The translations under genes and the position numbers were made by a program. DNA of 33,216 bases from positions 1 to 33,216 of the forward strand of contig JASLMH010000035.1 of NCBI GenBank assembly GCA_030746635.1, written 5' to 3'. Shown one piece after another: positions 1-6,740 of this stretch (position 1 is its first letter; every line of letters starts with the position of its first letter). Under the pieces are notes generated by a model that was not told the DNA's origin, made no database searches, and was given only the letters and a program-made list of their open reading frames with translations. The stretch is from Alphaproteobacteria bacterium. Lineage in GTDB: Bacteria; Pseudomonadota; Alphaproteobacteria; GCA-2731375.

Positions 1-26
1 CCACTGAGGGGCATGCCCCTCAGTGG
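1..26. repeat. Perfect 26-bp palindrome at the window edge
   Basis: Bases 1-13 are the exact reverse complement of bases 14-26, centred on GCATGC. The palindrome overlaps the only usable start codon (GTG at 23) of the following reading frame, and an in-frame TGA lies inside it at 5-7. No T-run follows on the plus strand. It could be the terminator of a gene outside the window, a REP-like element or the end of an inserted element; the window boundary prevents a decision. Confidence 0.7.
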
Positions 27-1366
27 GGGACAAAGCGCAAACTCCAAAAGAATTTCCAGACGTCAGGTTACACAAGCGTTTGGCGACCACGGCATCGGCG
101 CAATCTGGTGATGCCGAATTGCAGCGGAAATTCGAGTCGGCGTTCCAGGACATGCTCCAGGACCCGGCCAATCTCGACAAGACCTTCTACTATGCCGAAT
201 TGGCGATCCGGGTCGGCGATTACGAGGCGGCGATCAGCGCCCTCGAACGCATGCTGCTCTACAACCCGGATTTGCCGCGGGTACGGCTGGAGCTGGGCGT
301 GCTGTATTTCCGCCTGGGCTCCTTCGCCATCGCGCGAACCTATCTGACCCGCGCGGTGGCGGGCGAGAACGTGCCGGACGACGTTCGTGCCCGCGTCGCG
401 GTGTTCATGGACGAGATCGACAAGCGGCTGTCTAATCATCGTTTCGCCGGTTCCGTGTATGGCGGCCTGCGCTATCAGACCAACGCGAACGCCGGTCCGG
501 AAAGGCCGGCGATCAGTCTGCTCGGCCTGCCGGCGATCTTGGGCGGCCAGTTCACCAAGAAGACCGATTGGAACGCCTTCGTCTCGAGCAATCTCCGTTA
601 TAGCTACGACCCGCAACTGCACAGCGGCGAGGTGTTGGAGACCGAACTGCTGCTGTATGGATCGCGGCAGGCTCACGAAAAACAACTGGACCTGCTGTTC
701 GCCGAGATCACCGTGGGACCGCGCGGTCAGTTTCTGCGCGAGTACGTCGACAGCGCATCCTGGCGCCCCTACCTGGTCGGCAGCCACGTGGTCCTGGACA
801 AATCCCCCTACTTCAACACCTATGGCGCCGGCGTAAGCTTGGACAAGCAATTCACCGCCGCCACCAACGGCGAGTTGGAAGTGTCCGCGGTGCGCAAGAA
901 ATACCGCGCCGACGTCGGCCGGCCCACCGCCCGCAACCAGGACAGCTACGAACGCGAAGTCGAGGCCAACGTCCGGCATCAGATCGCCGACAATGTCATG
1001 CTGACCGGCACCGCCGGCGTGACCTCGCTGTCGGCGGATGTCAGTCTGCATTCCAACGTCGAGTTCAAGTTCGGCATCGGCGGCATGGTTTCCCACCCAG
1101 CACCGTTCGAGTTGACGGCCAGGCCATGGACGACGGCGCTGAATGGCAGCTATCTCTATAGCCGCTACCATGCCCCCGATCCGGCGGTGGACCCGGCCAG
1201 GAAGCGGGCCGACCGGGAACACCGGGTCAGCCTGCTGACCTCGGTGCCGATCACCCGTGACGTTTCGATCACCGGCACCTTGCAGCGCACCGTGGTGAAC
1301 TCGACGTTCCTCAACTTCACCTACAACAACTGGACCGCCTCGCTCGGCGCCGCCTTGAGCTTTTAG
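23..1366 (+). CDS. TPR plus outer-membrane beta-barrel protein (surface lipoprotein assembly modifier-like), probably 5'-truncated
   Basis: The 447-residue frame has one to two TPR-like helical repeats at about residues 50-125 (YYAELAIRVGDYEAAISALE, then VRLELGVLYFRLG). After that come about 300 residues of alternating polar and aromatic beta-strands ending in Ser-Phe, the usual C-terminal signature of outer-membrane barrels. This TPR-plus-barrel layout is that of Slam-like proteins, which help lipoproteins or other surface proteins reach the outer membrane; the specific partner is unknown. The start is doubtful. The GTG at 23 lies in a 26-bp palindrome, an in-frame TGA lies at 5-7, and no hydrophobic signal-peptide core precedes the ATTASAQS stretch (about residues 22-29), which looks like the end of a signal peptide. 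The first 70 bases are also richer in A+T than the rest. I infer that the original 5' end was lost or lies in another frame. Confidence 0.72.
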   Translation: MGDKAQTPKEFPDVRLHKRLATTASAQSGDAELQRKFESAFQDMLQDPANLDKTFYYAELAIRVGDYEAAISALERMLLYNPDLPRVRLELGVLYFRLGSFAIARTYLTRAVAGENVPDDVRARVAVFMDEIDKRLSNHRFAGSVYGGLRYQTNANAGPERPAISLLGLPAILGGQFTKKTDWNAFVSSNLRYSYDPQLHSGEVLETELLLYGSRQAHEKQLDLLFAEITVGPRGQFLREYVDSASWRPYLVGSHVVLDKSPYFNTYGAGVSLDKQFTAATNGELEVSAVRKKYRADVGRPTARNQDSYEREVEANVRHQIADNVMLTGTAGVTSLSADVSLHSNVEFKFGIGGMVSHPAPFELTARPWTTALNGSYLYSRYHAPDPAVDPARKRADREHRVSLLTSVPITRDVSITGTLQRTVVNSTFLNFTYNNWTASLGAALSF

Positions 1367-1397
1367 AGCGTACCTAGAATACCCTGGATACGCTCTA
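1364..1397. terminator. Inverted repeat overlapping both stop codons of convergent genes
   Basis: TAGAGCGTA (1364-1372) and TACGCTCTA (1389-1397) are perfect 9-base arms around a 16-base loop. The left arm begins with the TAG of the barrel-protein gene and the right arm contains the stop codon of the convergent Hpt gene. There is no T-run. It may end transcription from both sides, or be a REP-like element; AGAGCGT...ACGCTCT repeats are common at gene ends in alphaproteobacteria. Confidence 0.5.
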
Positions 1398-1904
1398 AGC
1401 CAGCGTCTTCTCCGCCATCACGCGTAGCCCCTCGACGATCTGTTTTGCAACGTCCGGGCCGGTCCCCTTGACCTTCCGGGTCACCACCGTCTGGATCGCC
1501 CGCAGGTGGGTCTCGATCGCCTGTTTCTCGGCCTCGCCGACCTGGTCCATCGGCGCCAGCAGTTCACACAGCAGCCGGCCGATTTCGGACACCAGCGGAT
1601 AGCCGAAGGTGCCTGCCTCGCCCCTGATTTCATGCACCCGATCATGCAGTTGGTCGAGGTCAAGGCGGCCTTCCGCCTGCATCGTCTCGAACTCGTCGAG
1701 CAGTTCCTCGAGTTCGGATTCGAGGCGCCCGTCGTAACTGGCCTTGACCTGTTCGACGACCGCCTCGGCCCGTTCCAGGGCGGCGCGATCGATGCCCTGA
1801 CCGGGCCCGACCTTGGCCGCCAGCTTGTTGGGGATTTCGATGACTTCGCAATCGCCGGGTTTGCCGGGTGGCGTGTTGTCGATCGGCGGTCGGGCCCTGG
1901 GCAT
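1395..1904 (-). CDS. Hpt-domain histidine phosphotransfer protein
   Basis: This 169-residue cytoplasmic protein has a mostly helical C-terminal part, with VHEIRGEAGTFGY at residues 90-102 matching the Hpt signature around the phospho-accepting histidine (His91). A long amphipathic helix precedes it (about 40-80) and the N-terminus is Pro-rich and disordered. Hpt proteins shuttle phosphoryl groups between receiver domains in phosphorelays. The gene lies 43 bases downstream of a receiver-only response regulator on the same strand, so the two are probably co-transcribed and may be partners. The ATG at 1904 has AAAAGGAA about 7 bases upstream. No histidine kinase is in the window, so the signal that feeds the pair is unknown. 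Confidence 0.82.
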   Translation of the reverse strand: MPRARPPIDNTPPGKPGDCEVIEIPNKLAAKVGPGQGIDRAALERAEAVVEQVKASYDGRLESELEELLDEFETMQAEGRLDLDQLHDRVHEIRGEAGTFGYPLVSEIGRLLCELLAPMDQVGEAEKQAIETHLRAIQTVVTRKVKGTGPDVAKQIVEGLRVMAEKTLA

Positions 1905-1947
1905 GCTCGCGGTTCCTTTTCCTATCCGCGCCGGCGTCGGCGGCCCA

Positions 1948-2496
1948 CTACAGCGATTCCAGCAGGCGGTCGATTTCCTGCGCCTGCACCGATGCGCCCT
2001 CTACGCTTTGAGCGGCCTGGCGGCGTTCCGGACCCAGATAGTCCTGCCAGTTGGTGCGCCGGCGACAGGGGCCGAAATAGGACTTCGTACGGACGAACGG
2101 ACGCGGCTTTTCGATTACCGCAAGGATTCGGTCGTACAGGGTGCGGGCCGATATGGGCTTCGCCAGCAACTCGTTTACGCCGGTGTCACGGGCCGCGAGG
2201 ATCCGCCATCTCTCCGTGTGGCCGGTCATCAGGATGACCGGTATGTAAGCGTCGGGACTTTCCTCCGAATTGCGAACGAATTTGGTCAGATCCATGCCGT
2301 CGACCGGTTCCATCATCCAATCGGAAACGATGATGTCGGGTGTGAATTGCTGCAGCATCTCGATCGCTTGCTGTCCGTTGGCGCAGTCGCGAACGGTTTC
2401 GAAGCCGAGCGCCCGCAGCATCGCGCGCACCAGCGCGCGCATGTTCAGGTTGTCCTCGACCAGAAGGATCTGCAGATTCTCAAGGTTGTACGACAT
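1948..2496 (-). CDS. Single-domain response regulator with C-terminal extension
   Basis: Residues 8-125 form a CheY-like receiver. The acidic pair is Glu14/Asp15, the phospho-acceptor is Asp59 (IIVSDWMM), the switch Thr is Thr91 (ILMTGHT) and the conserved Lys is Lys113 (LLAKP). The remaining about 55 residues carry a basic segment with YFGPCRRR and LGPERR and no recognisable output domain, an arrangement seen in alphaproteobacterial receiver proteins of unknown output. It is the first gene of a two-gene unit with the Hpt protein. The divergent gene is a DNA repair helicase and probably unrelated. A CtrA-like box lies about 100 bases upstream. No strong ribosome binding site precedes the ATG at 2496. 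Confidence 0.88.
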   Translation of the reverse strand: MSYNLENLQILLVEDNLNMRALVRAMLRALGFETVRDCANGQQAIEMLQQFTPDIIVSDWMMEPVDGMDLTKFVRNSEESPDAYIPVILMTGHTERWRILAARDTGVNELLAKPISARTLYDRILAVIEKPRPFVRTKSYFGPCRRRTNWQDYLGPERRQAAQSVEGASVQAQEIDRLLESL

Positions 2497-2587
2497 TCAA
2501 TTGTCGGCCTTGGCCCCGCTCCTCGACGTCCGGCGCCGCTGCTCAAGGGTATTCGGGCGCCACGAGGGGATGGTAGGTCGTTTTCGG

Positions 2588-2602
2588 TAAAGAAGGGGTT
2601 AA
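2588..2602 (-). promoter_or_regulatory. CtrA-like box upstream of the response regulator
   Basis: Read on the minus strand the site is TTAA-N7-TTTA, a 7 of 8 match to the CtrA consensus TTAA-N7-TTAA. It lies about 90-105 bases upstream of the response-regulator ATG, in the 210-base spacer shared with the divergent helicase gene. CtrA controls motility and signalling genes in alphaproteobacteria. A single imperfect site in a high-GC genome is only suggestive. Confidence 0.35.
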
Positions 2603-2706
2603 GTCGGCGGCAATCCGCTGTCTCCGGTTCGTGCGGCAAGGCTGCCGATCGGGATGATCCGGCCGATCTGTCGCGCCGCCGGTGAGGCCGGCCTATAGTC
2701 GAGGCC

Positions 2707-5136
2707 ATGGACGCGGGTCCGCATAGGGGCGATCTGCCGGAGGTGGTTGGCGCCTGGTTCGCCGGGCGGGGTTGGCGGCCGCGGCCGCACCAATTGGCGA
2801 TGCTGGCCAAGGCCCGAGCCGGCAACTCGGTGTTGCTGACGGCGCCGACCGGCGGCGGCAAGACCCTGGCGGGATTTCTGCCGGCGCTTCGCGAACTGAT
2901 CGAGGCCGGAACGAAACGCCCCGGCGGGCTGCACACCCTCTACCTGTCGCCGCTCAAGGCCTTGGCCGTGGACGTGCGCCGCAATCTGGAACAGCCGATC
3001 GCCGAGATGGCGCTGCCGATCCGGGCCGAAAGCCGTACCGGCGACACGCCGCAGTCGCGCCGCCAAAGGCAGCGGCGGCATCCGCCCGACCTTCTCCTGA
3101 CCACGCCGGAGCAGTTGGCCCTGCTGCTGTCCTATGTCGATGCCCCTCGCTATTTCCGTGATCTGCGTTTCGTCGTGGTTGATGAATTGCACGCGCTGGC
3201 CGGCAGCAAGCGGGGCGATCTGCTGGCCCTCGGCCTAGCGCGTCTCTCGGCGCTGGCGCCGACCGCTTGCCGTATCGGCCTGTCGGCGACGGTGGCCGAT
3301 CGGGCCGAATTGGCGGACTTCCTGGCTGGCGGCGGCTCGGTCGATGTCGTCGATGGCGGCCCCGGACCGCGGCCGGAGATCGAGGTGCTGACGGCCTCGG
3401 CCCGCGTGCCGTGGGCCGGCCACATGACCTTGCACGCCCTGGCCGATGTCTATCGGGCCATCCGGGCCAACGGCACCTCGCTGGTCTTCGTCAACACCCG
3501 GGCCCAGGCCGAGGTGGTGTTTCAGCATCTCTGGCGGCTGAACGACGACAACCTGGCGATCGCCCTGCACCACGGCTCGTTGTCGGTGGAACAGCGGCGC
3601 AAGGTCGAGGCGGCGATGGTGCGGGGCGATCTGCGTGCCGTGGTCTGTACCTCGACCCTCGACCTCGGCATCGACTGGGGGGCGGTGGATCTGGTGATCC
3701 AGGTCGGCGCGCCGAAGGGCCTGAGTCGCCTGGTGCAGCGCATCGGCCGGGCCAACCACCGCCTGGACGAGCCCAGCCGTGCCTTGCTGGTGCCTTCCAA
3801 CCGGTTCGAGGTGCTGGAATGCCGGGCCGCCGCGGATGCCGTCGTCGAAGGCGAACTCGACGGCGATGGGCCGCGCCGCGGCGGCCTGGATGTCTTGGCC
3901 CAGCACATTCTCGGCATGGCGGTCTCGCAAGCCTTCGACGCCGATGAACTATTCGCCGAGGTCGGTCGGGCCCGGCCCTACCGCGAACTGGATCGCCAGA
4001 CCTTCGATGCGGTGCTCGACTTCGTCGCCACCGGCGGCTACGCCTTGCGGCGTTACGAACGCTATCGCCGCTTGCGCCGGGACGACGCCGGCCGCTTCCG
4101 CGTCGCCGGCCCCTGGGTGGCGCGGCAATACCGGTTGAACGTCGGCACCATCGTGCAGGAGCCGATGATCCGGGTCCGCCTGCTTCGCGGCCGGGTGTTG
4201 GGCCAGATCGAGGAATGGTTCATCGACCAACTGGTGGTCGGCGACACCTTTGCCTTCGCCGGCGAGATCCTGCGCTTCGAGGGAATGCGCGAGACGGTCG
4301 CCACGGTCAGCCGCGCCGCCGGGGTCGAGGCCAAGGTGCCCTCCTACTATGGCGGCAAATTTCCGCTTTCGACCTATCTGGCGGAGCGCGTGCGGGCAGT
4401 GTTGGTGGACGAGGAGGCACAGGCGCGGCTGCCGGGCCAGGTCCGCGACTGGTTGGCGATGCAGCGTCGGCGCTCGGTATTGCCGCGGCCCGGGGAGCTG
4501 CTGGTCGAGGGTTTTCCACGCGGCGGCAAGCACTACCTGGTGTGCTACCCGTTCGAAGGGCGGCTGGCCCACCAGACCCTGGGCATGTTGCTGACCCGGC
4601 GCATGGAACGGGCCGGGTTGCGGCCGTTCGGCTTCGTCGCCTCGGAATATGCCCTGGCGGTTTGGAGCCTGCGGGAGGCGACCGAACTGCCTGCCCTGTT
4701 CGACGAAGACATGCTGGGCGACGATCTGGAGGCATGGCTGGACGAATCGAACCTGATGAAACGGACTTTCCGCAACGTCGCGATCATCGCCGGCCTGATC
4801 GATCGGCGTCATCCCGGCCAGGAGAAGACCGGCCGACAGGTCACCTTCTCGTCGGATCTGATCTATGACGTGCTGCGCCGCCACGAGCCCGAACATATCC
4901 TGCTGCGGGCGACCAGGGCGGATGCCGCCACCGGTTTGCTGGATATCGCCCGCCTGGGCCAGATGCTGCGGCGGGTGCGGGGCCGAATCACCCATCGCCG
5001 GCTGGATCGGGTCTCGCCGTTGGCGGTGCCGTTGATGCTGGAGATCGGCCGCGAGGCCGTCCATGGCGACAGCATGGAGGAATTGCTCAGCGAATCCGCC
5101 GAGGCGCTGATCGAAGAGGCGACCCGATTGCTATGA
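2707..5136 (+). CDS. Ligase-associated DEXH-box DNA helicase (Lhr-core family)
   Basis: This 809-residue superfamily-2 helicase has Walker A APTGGGKT at residues 46-53, the DEXH box as DELH at 159-162, SAT at 193-195, and motif VI within the segment ending QRIGRANHR. The long C-terminal part with winged-helix and beta-sheet regions is typical of Lhr-type enzymes of this length. The family is an ATP-dependent 3'-5' DNA translocase that is usually encoded beside an ATP-dependent DNA ligase, a nuclease of the metallo-beta-lactamase fold and PdeM, and is linked to DNA repair. Here only pdeM follows, after 50 bases; ligase and exonuclease are not in the window. The ATG at 2707 has only a close-set GAGG before it, so the start is moderately sure. 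Confidence 0.93.
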   Translation: MDAGPHRGDLPEVVGAWFAGRGWRPRPHQLAMLAKARAGNSVLLTAPTGGGKTLAGFLPALRELIEAGTKRPGGLHTLYLSPLKALAVDVRRNLEQPIAEMALPIRAESRTGDTPQSRRQRQRRHPPDLLLTTPEQLALLLSYVDAPRYFRDLRFVVVDELHALAGSKRGDLLALGLARLSALAPTACRIGLSATVADRAELADFLAGGGSVDVVDGGPGPRPEIEVLTASARVPWAGHMTLHALADVYRAIRANGTSLVFVNTRAQAEVVFQHLWRLNDDNLAIALHHGSLSVEQRRKVEAAMVRGDLRAVVCTSTLDLGIDWGAVDLVIQVGAPKGLSRLVQRIGRANHRLDEPSRALLVPSNRFEVLECRAAADAVVEGELDGDGPRRGGLDVLAQHILGMAVSQAFDADELFAEVGRARPYRELDRQTFDAVLDFVATGGYALRRYERYRRLRRDDAGRFRVAGPWVARQYRLNVGTIVQEPMIRVRLLRGRVLGQIEEWFIDQLVVGDTFAFAGEILRFEGMRETVATVSRAAGVEAKVPSYYGGKFPLSTYLAERVRAVLVDEEAQARLPGQVRDWLAMQRRRSVLPRPGELLVEGFPRGGKHYLVCYPFEGRLAHQTLGMLLTRRMERAGLRPFGFVASEYALAVWSLREATELPALFDEDMLGDDLEAWLDESNLMKRTFRNVAIIAGLIDRRHPGQEKTGRQVTFSSDLIYDVLRRHEPEHILLRATRADAATGLLDIARLGQMLRRVRGRITHRRLDRVSPLAVPLMLEIGREAVHGDSMEELLSESAEALIEEATRLL

Positions 5137-5186
5137 CCGGCAACCGGCGAGTCCACGCCGTGGGGAAAATGCGCTAGAAGCCGGTC

Positions 5187-5903
5187 ATGCTGATCAACGG
5201 CGCACGAATGTTGCTGCATGCCACGGGGGCGATGTTCTGGCCCGCGCAGGCACTATTGGTGGTCGCCGATTTGCATCTGGAAAAGGGCTCCGCCTATGCC
5301 GCCCGGGGCCGGTTCCTGCCCCCTTATGACACCGCCCAAACCCTGCGCCGGCTGACCCGGGCGATCGACGAATTGGATCCGGCGATGGTGGTCTGCCTGG
5401 GAGACTCCTTCCACGACGCCGAAGCGGGCGGGCGGATCGGTTCGTCCGACATCGCCACCATCGCAGATTTGGCCCGGGGCCGGCGCTGGTTCTGGGTGGC
5501 CGGCAACCATGATCCGGAACCGCCGCCGGGCCTGGCGGGCGAGGCCGTCGACGAAGTGCGGTTGGAGCAGATCGTTCTGCGCCATCAGCCTACCGAGCGG
5601 CCGCCGGCCGGCGAGGTCGTTGGCCACCTGCACCCGAAAGCGGCGGTGCGTCTGCACGGCCGCCGACTGACCCGGCGTTGTTTCGTCGGCGATGGCTTGC
5701 GGGCGGTGCTGCCCGCCTTCGGCGCCTACGCCGGCGGTCTGGATGTCCTGGACCCGGCCTTCGCGCCGGTCTTTCCCGCTGCCTTCGACGCCTATTTGTT
5801 GGGTCGGGATGGGGTGCACCGCTATCCGTCGCGCCGGCTGGTGCCGGTCACCGCCGACGATTCGGTCCTGCACAAATTGGGAAACGCCGGCGAGACGGGT
5901 TAG
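5187..5903 (+). CDS. pdeM: Ligase-associated DNA damage response endonuclease PdeM
   Basis: This 238-residue metallophosphoesterase has metal-binding motifs in order: DLH (Asp28, His30), GDSFHD (72-77), GNHD (106-109), His133 and GHLHP (146-150). That set and the length fit PdeM, a Mn-dependent phosphodiesterase/endonuclease of the ligase-associated DNA repair group, acting in the cytoplasm. It follows the helicase by 50 bases on the same strand and is probably in its operon. The stop codon lies 2 bases from the stop codon of the convergent gene. Confidence 0.92.
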   Translation: MLINGARMLLHATGAMFWPAQALLVVADLHLEKGSAYAARGRFLPPYDTAQTLRRLTRAIDELDPAMVVCLGDSFHDAEAGGRIGSSDIATIADLARGRRWFWVAGNHDPEPPPGLAGEAVDEVRLEQIVLRHQPTERPPAGEVVGHLHPKAAVRLHGRRLTRRCFVGDGLRAVLPAFGAYAGGLDVLDPAFAPVFPAAFDAYLLGRDGVHRYPSRRLVPVTADDSVLHKLGNAGETG

Positions 5904-5905
5904 GG

Positions 5906-6484
5906 TCAGCCGCCGAACAGCCGGCCGAGCAGGCCGCGCCGTTGCCGTTGCCGCTGCTGCTGCGGTGGCGGATCCATCGGGTCCATCCGCTCCAAGCGTT
6001 GCGCCAGTCGTTGCACGGTACGTTCCAACGGCGCCACCGCCAGGCTGGCCCGATCGGCCTTGGCCTGGGCGTCGCGCAGGCGCTCCTGCATCTGGCCGTC
6101 GATCTCGATATTGTCCAACGCGTCCAGCTTGGCCTCGACGTTCTTTTCCAATTCGCGAACGCTGTCCATCACCGGCGCGACGGTCTCCTCGGCGGCCCGG
6201 CGACCGGTCTCGCCGGCCTGCTCTTCCACCCGGTCGTTCTGTTCGCGAATATCCTTCGATAGGGTCTCGATCGCCTCGATCAAATCGGCCATCGGCAGGG
6301 CCGGCAATTGATTGCCGTTGTCGGCGATCGGCGCCCCGCCCTGCACCTCGTGCTTGGCCGCGTCCATGATCGCCCGGTTCAGCCATTCGCCGATGGTCAG
6401 GCCGGCGCGGCGGGCCGCCACCTTGGCCGCCTCGCGACATTCCGGGCGAATGCCCTTCACGCTCCAGGGAGTCTGCTGAACCAT
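5906..6484 (-). CDS. PodJ-type N-terminal domain protein with coiled coil
   Basis: This 192-residue protein starts with TPWSVKGIRPECREAAKVAA, followed by a GLTIGEWLN motif. The same domain begins the Sel1 protein encoded just upstream on the same strand, and is known from PodJ-like polarity factors and similar alphaproteobacterial proteins. A long charged coiled coil follows (about residues 65-165), then a Pro/Gln/Arg-rich tail ending GLLGRLFGG. No membrane segment is visible. I chose the ATG at 6484 over a TTG 30 bases upstream because the TTG has no ribosome binding site; GGAAG lies close before the ATG. Function is unknown; a cytoplasmic scaffold is a guess from its composition. Confidence 0.72.
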   Translation of the reverse strand: MVQQTPWSVKGIRPECREAAKVAARRAGLTIGEWLNRAIMDAAKHEVQGGAPIADNGNQLPALPMADLIEAIETLSKDIREQNDRVEEQAGETGRRAAEETVAPVMDSVRELEKNVEAKLDALDNIEIDGQMQERLRDAQAKADRASLAVAPLERTVQRLAQRLERMDPMDPPPQQQRQRQRRGLLGRLFGG

Positions 6485-6561
6485 TTCTTCCGACGCACCG
6501 GCCAAAAAAGCCAAGGATTACCGAAAAAGTACGCCTGAATCCTACTATTTGCAATAATCAC

Positions 6562-6594
6562 GAATTGGCCCCCGAGCATGGCGCCGGCCAATTC
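6562..6594. repeat. Inverted repeat with 9-bp perfect arms
   Basis: GAATTGGCC (6562-6570) and GGCCAATTC (6586-6594) are perfect inverted arms around a 15-base loop, 78 bases upstream of the coiled-coil gene's ATG (minus strand), in an A+T-richer spacer. No T-run follows in either direction, so an operator or leader hairpin is more likely than a terminator. Confidence 0.45.
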
Positions 6595-6703
6595 CGGGTG
6601 AGCCAAGATCTGGCAAAATTTCTTTAATAATTACAATTAGTTACCCGCGCACTACTGAATCGTGATGGCGCCTGGGTTTTTGACCGATCCGGTAAGACCT
6701 TGG

Positions 6704-6733
6704 AAAAACGCCGGTACTACGTCGCCCTACCGG
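6704..6733 (-). terminator. Rho-independent terminator of the Sel1-repeat gene
   Basis: Just after the stop codon at 6741, the minus strand has CCGGTA, an 11-base loop, TACCGG, then CG and five T residues (6708-6704). The short stem plus T-run is a plausible terminator separating the Sel1 gene from the coiled-coil gene. Confidence 0.55.
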
Positions 6734-6740
6734 GGGGTTT

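Noticed and set aside
5-7. In-frame TGA ahead of the barrel-protein frame as a second selenocysteine codon
   Set aside because: It lies within a palindrome, upstream of any family-like sequence, and no redox motif is near.
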